From contig JAWQFJ010008347.1 of assembly GCA_034096865.1 (NCBI GenBank), positions 1-22,500 on the forward strand: a DNA stretch of 22,500 nt, in the 5' to 3' direction. Of this stretch, positions 9,282 to 18,060 are shown one piece after another; within the stretch, counting starts at the first letter, position 1; each line of letters begins with the position of its first letter. A program made the position numbers and the translations under genes. The notes under the pieces were generated by a model. The model searched no databases and was not told where the DNA came from. It was given only the letters and a program-made list of their open reading frames with translations. The DNA is from Theodoxus fluviatilis (lineage: Eukaryota > Mollusca > Gastropoda > Cycloneritida > Neritidae).

Positions 9282-10858
9282 ACTACAGCAAGGCATTTGA
9301 TTCTGTTAATAGGTCTTGTTTGTGGAGTGTCCTAAAAAAACATAGGGCTTTCGTCAAAAATGACTCAAATGCTCAAAGCAATCCATGCTCAAGTACAGGC
9401 ATGTGTAAGATGGAACTCGTCCATCTCTGATTTCTTTGACTTCCCTGTTGGAGCAAGGCAGGGGGCATTGGAGAGTCCAACAATTTTTTTCTCTACTAAT
9501 CACGGCGATTGCCGACCAAGTCCGTGCAAGAGGAAAACATGGCGTGCAGCTATTGCCAAGAATGCCTGAGCTGTTCTTTCTTATCTTTGCTGACGATATC
9601 GTTTTACTATCAACCAAACTTGGCTCAAACATCAGAAAAAATTGGCTTACACATAAACATATGGAAAACAAAAGTAATGGTGTTGTCTTGGAAAAGGGGA
9701 GAAATGGTTCCTTGATAGTACTGAGCTAGAGACTGTTAAAAAGTACAAATACTTTGGCTATGTGTTTACCACCAAACTATCGGCAACAGCAGCTCTAAAT
9801 GATCAGAGTACTAACTCAAAACGAAAGTAATGTGGAAGCCCCGCAGTATGAATATGTCGGTATTCTTTCGTTTGTTCGATGCACAGGTACTACCTGCACT
9901 ACTGTATGCATCAGAAATATGGGGTCTGCAAAGATACGACCGTATTGAGAAAGCTCACCTCTTTGCATGCAAAATATTTCTGAATCTTGACATTAGAACA
10001 CCCAACAACATGGTATATGGAGAGCTAGGGAGATACCCACTTGTTGTTAACTCTACCATTAAAACTATCAAGTATTGGCTAAGACTCGTCAAATTAACGA
10101 TCATAAGGCTTTCAAAGCAAGTTTATCTCATGCTCGCAAATATGATGGTGCCACTCAAATTAAACTGGACAAAAGTGATTGAAAGCCGACTGTGTGAACT
10201 AGGGTATGGTTACGTATGATCAACAGAGGTGTCGCGAACGAACAAGGCTTTGCGCATAGCATTAAGTAAAGACTACGAAATTGCTATCAACAAGAATGGC
10301 ACAGTAAGATGGAGAGCGAAAGATTTGAAATGTACAGAGAATTGAAGCAAATGTTTGAACCAAAAAAATATATAGATTACATTAATATAAGAAAATGTAT
10401 AAACTCCTTTGTCCGATTCAGATGCAACATCAATGAGCTTTCAGTCAATAGAAGATATGCAGTAACGCAGAGACGAAACGTGCTGTCCATTATGCAACAA
10501 CGCCATTGAAAACGAGGAACATTTCTTACTGTTTTGTCCTAAATTGGAAGACTTAAGGGCAAAGTATCTTGAAGAATATTTACCAAGAACAACGAGGATA
10601 GGTTACCTCTATTTGATTAATGGCACGTTAAATATAAAAAAACCTCGACAAGTGGCGATGTACATATACTATGCTTTTCAGAAACGAAGCCAATTATCAC
10701 TGTCGTCTTCATAGACAGGATTGTCCTGAGGATCGATGTACAGTCTGTTAAAAACATGTATTGAAGATTGCTCTTTGATGTACCGTAGTGTACACATGCT
10801 GGATGAGCCCTTGTTATGGGCCGTTGGCCTGACACAATAAAGTCTGAAGTCTGAAATA
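9282..10858 (+). mobile_element. Decayed LINE with RT and C-terminal zinc knuckle
   Basis: Translating across frameshifts gives, in order, YSKAFDSVNR and LW.VLKKH (RT motif A region, 9284-9345), WNSSISDFF and VGARQGALESP (RT finger/palm region), FADDIVLLS (catalytic, 9585-9611), EKTKVMV-like and KKYKYFGY (about 9660-9765), LLYASEIWGLQ (about 9900-9930), and CCPLCNNAIENEEHFLLFCP (10478-10540), the C-terminal Cys/His motif common in I/Nimb/Jockey- and L1-like animal LINEs. The 3' end has ATGGGCCGTTGGCCTGACAC, AATAAA and a short (GTCTGAA)2 tail. Several frameshifts and stops make it a pseudogene. It is 5'-truncated at RT motif A, so endonuclease and ORF1 are absent. Clade assignment is uncertain. 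Confidence 0.85.
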
Positions 10859-10861
10859 TAT

Positions 10862-10872
10862 ATCTCTCTCTT

Positions 10873-10914
<42 letters not shown>
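10862..10914. repeat. (CT)n microsatellite at 3' edge of LINE
   Basis: A (TC)n run of about 26 repeats with TTTC and GCTC interruptions, directly after the LINE tail. It is followed by AGCAAAACGGTCA, which repeats the 9-mer AAACGGTCA found before the other (CT)n tract. Confidence 0.95.
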
Positions 10915-10917
<3 letters not shown>

Positions 10918-10918
<1 letters not shown>

Positions 10919-11396
10919 AAACGGTCAGCCATTACTCACGAGCAAACCCTGTGGATTTTGGAGAAGGAAAACACCAAGCACATAGACGAAGGGATCAACA
11001 CTGGGCAGAAAAACATCGTCAGAAACGTGTGGAGAGCCATGCTGATACTTTTTCGATTCCAAATCCATCCGAAAACAATGTCGCAAAAACTGTTTCCGAC
11101 TCTGTCCCTCCACGAAATTCTCGCTCCCATGTGCCGGCGTAATGCGTCACCATGTCATCTGTGACCTCTGACCCCTCGAACTCCTTGATGTAGAAGCAAC
11201 TTCAGATCCAAACGAGGATCCACCTGCCACAGAAATACCATCCCTTCCAAATGACCCTCACAGTGCTACAAAACAACCTCCTAACAAATGATGCAACATT
11301 GGAAGACCTTCGAAATGTAATAACAAGATTTCAGGGGTCATGTCTCGCACCTTGCAGGAGCAAGTGAGTGCACTGAGGAGTGGAGTTGCTGAGGCT
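10918..11396 (+). other. Exon-like open segments of unknown origin
   Basis: From 10919 one frame is open to a stop at 11162-11164 (contains THEQTLWILEKENTKHIDEG, TGQKNIVRNVWRAM, FPTLSLHEILAP). After it, two more short open stretches follow (DVEATSDPNEDPPATEIP... at about 11190-11290, and LQNNLLTNDATLEDLRNVI... ending before AAGTGAGTG at about 11365). The composition looks protein-like, but the frames differ and I recognise no family. They could be remnants of the same unit as 8992-9217, separated by the LINE insertion, or a degenerate transposon. Confidence 0.25.
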
Positions 11397-11414
11397 TGTG
11401 CTCTCATCATCATC

Positions 11415-11451
<37 letters not shown>

Positions 11452-12855
11452 GCCCTCGACTTATGTAGTTGTGGGGGGACAGGAGAGCCGCAGAAGCAGC
11501 CTTCCTCCTCCATGCATCTCTGTCAGCGGCAGTCGACAGCAGTTCTGTCATCGTCATGTCTGTCCATTCCTTGACGTTGTCAGACCAGTTCTTGCGTTGC
11601 CGACCGCATTTTCTTCCACCTTCAACTGTGCCCCGGATGATGGTTTTGGATAGACTGTCATGTCTGTGTGACGTGTCCAAACCGTGACAGCTTGCGGCGT
11701 TTGGCCGTTGCCAGTAGGGGTTCCTGAGAGCCAACACGACTTTCGATCTTCTTGCGGACATATTCGTTGGTCTTGTGTTCTCTATATGAGATGTGGATGA
11801 GTTTTCTTAGGCATTTGGTCTTAAAGCATGGATTTTCTTTTAACTCTTGGCTAGCAGTGTCCATGACTCGCATCCATAGAGAAGGATGGAGAGGATCAAT
11901 GACTTGAAGAGCTTGTATTTTGTGTGGAAGGAAATGTTGCTCTTCCAAATCTTGTCTATTTTGGTCAACGCTGCTTTTGCTATGGCAATTCGGATGCGAA
12001 TTTATGCTGTGCAAGAGCTATCTTTAGACAAGGTTGCTCCCAGTTATTTAAAGCTAGCAACTTCTTCCAATGACTCTCCATTCTTTGTGATGGTGGCACT
12101 GATAATTGTTGTGCCGTTGACCAGCACTTCCGCTTTATCAGTGCTCACTTCCATGCCGTACGCGCTCGCTCGGTGGACACGTTTGTTGGTGAGTTCCTGG
12201 AGTTCAGTGTTGGTGTCTCCCATTAATGCAATGTCATCTGCACATCTAAGGTTGCAGATGAGCCTTCCGCCGATGGATATGGAGGTGGGATGATCCTCAA
12301 GCTTCTCCTGCATGATTTTCTCCAGAAATAGGTTGACTAGGACTGGTGACAGGAGACATCTTTGACTGATGCCAACACTTGTCCTGAAGAAATGGTCCAG
12401 TTCAGTGTTCAGGATCACGGCACTGCCCGAGTTTTCTCGAAGAGCGTTCCACAGACCATCATGCCACACGCGATCAAATGCTTTCTCGAAGTCTATACAG
12501 TTGTGAAACAGGTTTCGCTGTTGTATATGTTTCTCGATGAGCACCCGGCTGTTGAACATTTGCTCCAGTGTGCTTCGTCCGGGTCTGAAGCCCGCTTGCT
12601 CCTCTGAAAGTAACTCCTCTGCCTTAGATTTGAGACGGTGTAGAATGATTCGGAGCATGACCTTACTTGGGTGACTGATGAGGCTGATTGTCCGATAGTT
12701 GTGGTACTGCCTGAGGTTGCCCTTTTTGATAATGGTACAATAAGTGATTGGTTCCATTCTTTTGGCCACTTCTTTTCTTCCCAGATCTTCTTGCAGAGAA
12801 TCGTAAGGGCTTTGGTTGTTTCTTCGCCACCTATTTTTTACAACTCGTGTGCTCT
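11397..12855 (-). mobile_element. RTE-like LINE, 5'-truncated, with 8-bp target-site duplication
   Basis: On the minus strand the translation, across several frameshifts, gives KIWEEKKWPKEWN, NYRTISLISHPSK, EQAGFRPGRST (near 12590-12560), FEKAFDRVWHDGLW, a damaged ISQRC in place of VRQGC, CADD in place of F/YADD at 12244-12233, ILLYGCESWTLL, HISYREHKTN, GRQRKNW and EWTDMTMTELL. This order and wording are those of RTE-type animal LINEs. The element starts inside the RT at about 12847 and ends in a (GAT)n tail. The 8-mer AGAGCACA (minus strand) flanks it at 12855-12848 and 11404-11397. Stops, frameshifts and altered catalytic residues show it is dead and older than the copy at 6779-7954. Confidence 0.9.
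11405..11451. repeat. (CAT)n trinucleotide tract, 3' tail of the RTE-like LINE
   Basis: Plus-strand (CAT)n with one CTCAT interruption. It sits exactly between the LINE's last coding codons and its target-site duplication, so it is best read as the element's (GAT)n/(ATG)n 3' tail rather than an independent microsatellite. His-, Ile- and Asp-runs in frames here are by-products. Confidence 0.85.
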
Positions 12856-13149
12856 AAGCACTGTGTCAAACCTAATTCCGCCTCTACCGTCGACCTCTAC
12901 CGATCGCCCGAGTGATCGTGAAACTTCCCACTACAAGACCTGCCTTTCGTCTCCAACCAGAGCTCCTAGACAGACCCAATCTGCACTTCGTCTACGATCA
13001 GCTACGATCGCCAGTGTGTCAAGGATGCTGCCAGCGCAAACAACCCAGAAACGAGCAGGACGCCGTAGACGCGACAGCAATCCGCACGGGCTGCACGGAG
13101 AAACTAAACTTTCTCATTTTTAGAGACTATTCACCCGCGCGCGTTGTCT
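12856..13149. other. Unassigned sequence between LINE copies
   Basis: Two overlapping plus frames are open here (one contains QTTQKRAGRRRRDSNPHG, the other CQGCCQRKQPRNEQDAV). Neither gives a family I can name. Since the segment leads directly into a LINE 3' end at 13150-13256, it may be the distal part of that element. Confidence 0.3.
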
Positions 13150-13256
13150 AAACTGGTTGCCAGTTTTTTTATGTACTTCTTGTACATAATTGTGCTTTGT
13201 TCGTTCGCGTTTTTCTTGCCAATCTAATGGGCCGATGGCCTACACATTAATTTTTT
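13150..13256 (+). mobile_element. LINE 3' terminus, second copy of the GGGCCGATGGCC-type end
   Basis: AATGGGCCGATGGCCTACAC (13228-13247) matches ATGGGCCGTTGGCCTGACAC at the 3' end of the LINE at 9282-10858. Upstream sequence (TTGTACATAATTGTGCTTTG) is 3'-UTR-like. As in the first copy, a (CT)n microsatellite begins within about 20 bases of the end. Confidence 0.55.
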
Positions 13257-13269
13257 TTCAGATACGTTC

Positions 13270-13286
13270 ATCTCTCTCTCTGTCTC

Positions 13287-13359
<73 letters not shown>

Positions 13360-13507
13360 TTGCATGCGTGCGTGCGCGCGCGCGCGTGTGCGTGTATGCG
13401 TGCGTTCGTGTGTATGTATGTGTGTGTGTATGTGTGTGTGTGTGTATGTATATGTGTGTGTGTGTATGCGTGTGCGTGTGTATGTATATATGTGTGTATG
13501 TGTATGT

Positions 13508-13561
<54 letters not shown>
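13270..13561. repeat. Compound microsatellite (CT)n-(AC)n-(GC/GT)n-(TG)n
   Basis: (CT)n with two TG interruptions covers 13270-13326, (AC)15 covers 13327-13356, then an alternating purine-pyrimidine stretch (GCGTGCGTGCGCGCGCGCGC, then mixed TGTATG/TGTGCG units) ends in pure (TG)n at about 13520-13560. The GC-alternating core is a classical Z-DNA-forming sequence. Cys/Val-rich frames across it are artefacts. Confidence 0.95.
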
Positions 13562-13565
<4 letters not shown>

Positions 13566-14301
13566 AGACGAGTTTCTATGGAGAGCGCATCACAGCAAAG
13601 CTATGTCTGCATTCCCCCGCCAAGGCGGACAACATAGCTGCAGCTTCGTGACTAGAAAGAGCAAGGTGGGGTTCAAAGGAGGGTATCTGCCCTTGCCTTC
13701 TATCTCCATGTCCAAATCTCACTCCACCTCTCTCAGCAGAGCTGTGGATGATAGCTAACGCTCTTCGAGTGTGAGCCTACTTTGGCCTAGTTAGCTACGC
13801 TGACCTTCCCTGCATACCCTACACGGAGGACGCCATGACTGGTCTCCTCATGAGGGGAAGCCTCACCCAGTGAGAGGCATGACATATCGATAAGCCCTCT
13901 CACAACGCGTGGCACGACATGATAACAGAATTCACGCAGCCATGATTCGTACGAGAACACACGCGGACAACAAGCAAGCTTGGGCAACTCAAAGCACGAT
14001 CCCAAAGGCGTCACATGCCACCTCTAATTTTCGTGCTGGAGGAAGAGGGAAACACTATCCACGGGCGTTCGCCGTTCGTATCCCATAGTCCGTTTCCCTT
14101 CCACCTCTACCCCCATCTCCCCACTCCCCCATCCCCCACACCCCGTTTCCCTTAACGCTGTTGACGTAAAGGGAGAGAAGCCCTATGTGTCGACTGCCTG
14201 TATTGACCGCCTATCACAAGTGGACAAACGAGCAACGTGCAGGAAAAAAGCCGTGTCTTCGCGTGATTTCTGGTTGCGGCACGGCCTAGGGTTTTGTGGG
14301 T

Positions 14302-14303
<2 letters not shown>
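13562..14303. other. No gene; unique DNA with a C-rich patch
   Basis: No motif, element end or splice structure was found. A pyrimidine-rich patch with many CCCC and CCCCC runs lies at about 14096-14152 and could form a G-quadruplex on the minus strand. Confidence 0.5.

Positions 14304-14357
<54 letters not shown>
14304..14357. repeat. (GA)27 microsatellite
   Basis: Pure (GA)n from 14304 to 14357 with no interruption. Confidence 0.97.
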
Positions 14358-14358
<1 letters not shown>

Positions 14359-14516
14359 GTTGGTGGATGAGGTGACCCTAGCAGGGAGAGAAGAAATGTC
14401 GATGTTCAAAGTTGTACGTGTTATGCCAGGGCACGGAGAGTTTGACTTTTAAAGAATATAGGGACGACGATTTCGGTGACTTTTCCTCGTGTCACCGTGT
14501 GAGGTCTTCTTCTCGG

Positions 14517-14570
14517 GGTTGTGGCACAGTGGTCATAGCCCTCGCCCGCTGTCGCCAACGGCAAGTAGAA
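14517..14570 (+). mobile_element. SINE head (tRNA-like 5' part), second copy, split
   Basis: GGTTGTGGCACAGTGGTCAT with a perfect Pol III A box TGGCACAGTGG (14522-14532), then GTCGCCAACGGCAAGTAG. It aligns with little gapping to the head of the SINE at 1410-1466 (shared GTNGTGGCNNAGTGGTNA, GC, GTCGC and CGGC blocks). Where the B box should follow, the sequence turns into the 12-bp satellite (GGTTATCCCTACGG). The rest of the SINE reappears at 17877. Confidence 0.6.
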
Positions 14571-14853
14571 GGTTATCCCTACGGTTAAGCCTATCCCTAC
14601 AGTTATCACCATCCCTAAGGTTATCTGTATCCCGAAATTATTCCTAAGGTTATTCCAAAGGTTATCCCTATCCCTGTTCTCTTGCTATTCACTAGATTAT
14701 CTCTAGGGTTATTCTCAGGTCATCGCTATCCATATCTTTATCCCTATCTCTTTTGCTATCCCTAAAGTTATCGCTAAGGATATCCTAATCACTATTGTTA
14801 TCACAAATGTTATCCATATCATTATCTTGAAGGTTATCCTTATCACTGCCATT
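14571..14853. repeat. Degenerate CCCTAAGGTTAT satellite, left part
   Basis: A run of imperfect units built from GGTTATCCCT, TATCCCTA and CCTAAGG words, with local variants (ATTGTTATCAC, GATTATCTC). It ends where the LINE 3' tail begins at about 14854. Confidence 0.85.
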
Positions 14854-15720
14854 ATGTATATATGTATTTTCACTTTATACTGTGCTACTTATCACACTGT
14901 ACAAATATGCTCATGGCACAAAACACTCTCTGAAGAGGTGAGTTTTGAGGCCACTTTTGAAAGTGGTCAAGCATGGCAAAGAAGAAAAGGAAGTTGGTTA
15001 CATTGTCTCAGTCCCACAGCATTGAAGGATTGGTCTCCGAAACCTTTCAGTTTACATCGTGAGACCTCAAGAAGTTCTTTGTCTGATGTGTTTCTTTATG
15101 ACGTCTGTTAGATATGCAAGGACTTGATTTGATACACATTTGTAAACCATGGAAAGGATTTTGAACTTCATGCGTTTATGAATTGGAAGCCAGTGAAGCT
15201 CATGGAACACTGATGTTACGAGAGCCCACTTGGGCGGTCGCTTCACTGATCTTGCGGCTGAGTTCTGCAGACGCTGCAGTTTCTTGATTTGCCCACTAGC
15301 TGCCTCAGCCCAAAAACTATTGCAATAGTCCAGAATGGACAGGACAAGAGTTACCACAAAAGTAGCTGCAGTTTCCTCGGTTAAACAGTCTCTAATACTC
15401 CGTATGAGCGCAGATGCATAATATTATATCCGGAGGAGATAGTTCGGTGAACTTGGGGAGTTGCTGACGTAGTGCGGTATATGCAGACACCAAGGTATTT
15501 CACACAAGAATTTTATTCTAGCATCAGCTATAACAACATCAGTGTCAATAATTGTTTGCCTTTTTCTCTGTCCCAGTTAGGATTACCTCTAGCTTTTCCT
15601 CATTAAGTTTGAGGTGATTGGCAGACATCCACCTTTTGATATCATTACAGCAGTTCTGCAGTTTAGTCTTATTTGCTGCAAAAGCTGCCTCGTCTGGTTC
15701 GGATGGAACGTAGACCATTG
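14854..15720 (-). mobile_element. CR1/L2-like LINE fragment nested in the satellite
   Basis: On the minus strand, starting at about 15720: MVYVPSEPDEAAF, a KLQNCCNDIKRWMSANHLKL stretch (typical LINE palm-to-thumb wording, C..DI..WM..N.LKLN), a damaged segment with VKYLGV, then an open frame at 15357-15067 with LVLSILDYCNSFWAEA, IKKLQRLQNSAARSV and LHWLPIHKRMKFKIL, and finally FGDQSFNAVG, SKLTSSE and HEHICTV. This is the thumb/C-terminal part of a CR1/L2/Rex1-type polymerase, truncated just after the catalytic ADD. The tail GAAAATACATATATACAT at 14854-14871 matches the fragment at 2601-2780. Frameshifts mark it as a pseudogene. Satellite repeats directly abut both ends. Confidence 0.85.
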
Positions 15721-17876
15721 ACACATCCCTAAGTTTATCCCAAAAGTTATCCTTATCCCTATCCCTATCCCAAAGGCTATCCCCAAGGTTATCTCTATGG
15801 TTATCCCTATTCCTGCTTCTCTCGTTATCCGTAAAGTTATCCCTAGGATATTTCTGAGGTTATCCTTAAGGTAATCGCTAGTCATATCCCTCTCGCTATC
15901 CCTAAGGTAATTTCTAAGGTTATCCCTAAGGTTGCCCCTATCCCCATCCCTAAGGTTAACACTTGCCCTAAGGTTACCCCTATCCCTTCGCTGTCACTAT
16001 CCTTTACATGCTATCCCTAAGATTATCTGTATCCCTATCCACACAGCTATACATAAGGTTATCCATATCCCTATTTCTATCACTATCCACAAATTATATA
16101 TAAATTTCTTACGTTATCCCTAAGGTTATTCCTATCTCTATCCCTATCTGAAAGTTTATCTCAAAGTTTGTGTCTGAGGTTATCCCTGTTCCTATCCCTA
16201 TTGCTAACCCTAAGTTTATCCATAAAGTTATCCCCAAGGTTATCCCTATCCCTGGGTTTATCTGAAGGTAATTCCTAAGGTTATCACGGTCGCTATCCCT
16301 AAGGTTATCCGTACAGTTATCCCAAGGGTTATCTCTCTCCCTATCTCTGAGGCTATCCCTGTTATCCCCATCCTTAAAATAACTCAAATGTTATCCCCAA
16401 GGTTTTTCCTATTCCTAAAGTTATCGCCCTCCCTATTGTTGTCTCTATCCCTAAGATTATCCCTCAGATTCTTCCAATGGTTATTCCTTTTCCTGTCCCT
16501 ATTGCTATTCCTATCCCCAATGTTAAATCTAAGGTTATTCCTTTCGTATCCCTATCTGTTACTCTATTGCCATCCCTGCAGTTATCACTAAGGTTATCCC
16601 AATCCCAATGACTATTCCTTAAGTTATCTCTACTCTTATCCCTGTCCTATCTCGAAGGTTATCCCTTTACATAACACTGTCATTTCCCTAAGGTTATCCG
16701 AAAGTTGTTTCTATCCCTCTCCCAAAGTGTATCCCTAAGGTAATCCCTATAGTTATCCTCATTCATGTTCTTCAAGCTATTCCTAAAGTTATCCCTGAGG
16801 TTATTCCCAACGTTATCCTTAAGGTGCATGCTATCCATACCACTTTTGCTGTTGCTAAGGTTATCCCGAGGGTCATTCCTATGGTTATCCCTAAAGTATC
16901 CCTGTCCCTATCGCTATCCCTATGTTATATTTAAGGTTATCCCTATCCCAAAGGTTATTCCTATCCCTATGGTTATCCGTATCCCCATTATTATCGCTGT
17001 CCCTAAGGTTATCTTTCAAGTTATTGCAAAGATTATTCCTATCTCTAGCCCTAAGGTTATCCCTATCATTTCCCTATTACTATCCCTGAGGTTGTCTCTA
17101 AAGTTATCCTTAAGATTATCCATATCCCTACCTCAATCGCCTTGCCAGAGGCTTTTTTAATCACTATCTGAAAGGTTCTCCCTAAAGTTATCCTTATCCG
17201 ATCCCCATCATCATCCTATAGTTATCCCTAAGATTGTCCACAAGGTTATTACAGTCCTAATCCCTATCTATCTGAAAGGTTATCCCTCAGTTTGTCCCTC
17301 AAGTTATCCCTAAGATCATCCCTATCCCTATCACTATCACCATTCCTAAAATTATCCCAAAGCTATCTCTAACCCTATCCCAAAGGTTGTCCCTAAGGTT
17401 ATCTCTATGGTTATCCCTATTTCTGTTCCTATCGCTTTCCTAAAGTTATCCTTTAGCTTATTCCTAAGGTTATCCTTGAGGCATTCGCTATTCTTATTCC
17501 TATCACTATCCCTAAGGTCATTTCTAAGATTACCCTGTGGTTATCCTTATCACTCTCTCTCTCTCCATATCATTTAAGTTATCCTGATGTTATCACTAAG
17601 ATTATTTCTATCTCTTCACTGTTTGAAAGGTTATTCCTATCCGATCCCTAGCGCTGTTCATAAAGTTATTCTAAAGTTTATCCCTAAGATTGTCCCACAA
17701 TCTGTCCCTATCACTATTCGAAAGGTTATCCCTGAATTTGCCCCTGTGGTTATCCCTGTCCCTATCCCTATCGTGGTCTCTTAATTTATCCCTAGGTCAT
17801 CCCAATCGTTATCCCTAAAATTATCCGTAATATTTCCCTAAGGTTATCCCTACCCCTGTCTCTGAGGTTATCCCTT
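15721..17876. repeat. Degenerate CCCTAAGGTTAT satellite, right part (about 2.15 kb)
   Basis: The core unit is the 12-mer CCCTAAGGTTAT, often extended to 18 by an extra TATCCC (GGTTATCCCTATCCCTAA). Reverse-complemented it is ATAACCTTAGGG, so each unit carries one TTAGGG-type telomeric hexamer. Units are heavily diverged (C/T/A changes, one-base indels) and no two long stretches are identical, so the array is old and no longer homogenising. Ile/Pro/Val-rich frames here are by-products of the repeat. Confidence 0.9.
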
Positions 17877-18060
17877 TCCTTAACTGGAAACGCCTCTGCT
17901 CACCATAAAGTACAACTGGTACCAGTGATGGCAGTGTTGCCACCCTGTGGTGCGATTAATCCATCTGTCCAACTCTGAGTCAGTATCTGGTAGGAATATT
18001 CCCCGGGGAGTGGACATAGTGCCGGAATCCTATCGTAAGCGTCCTTTCTATCTTCACTTT
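17877..18060 (+). mobile_element. SINE body, second copy, downstream of the satellite
   Basis: From TTAACTGG at about 17879 the sequence aligns with the SINE at 1514 onward. Matching blocks are GTACNACNGGTACC, CAGTGTTGCC/CAATATTGGC, GTGGTGCGATTAATCC/GTTGTGCGATTAACCC, and GGAATATTCCCCGGGGAGTGG/GGAATACTCCCCAGGGAGCGG. Similarity fades after about 18040; a weak match to the SINE 3' domain may reach about 18150. Only the stretch equivalent to 1467-1513 of the first copy, which contains the B box, is missing and replaced by the satellite. Confidence 0.75.

Noticed and set aside
11380..11574. His-, Ile- and Asp-rich ORFs around 11405-11451
   Set aside because: These are translations of the (CAT)n tail of the RTE-like LINE.
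15932..17784. Hydrophobic Ile/Pro/Leu-rich ORFs resembling membrane proteins
   Set aside because: They are produced by translating the CCCTAAGGTTAT satellite; composition and periodicity follow the repeat.
14571..17876. I-SceI-like homing endonuclease sites (TAGGGATAAC words)
   Set aside because: The satellite unit shares ten bases with the first half of the I-SceI site by coincidence. The full site TAGGGATAACAGGGTAAT is absent; the nearest match, at about 17529-17547, has a 3-bp insertion and mismatches.
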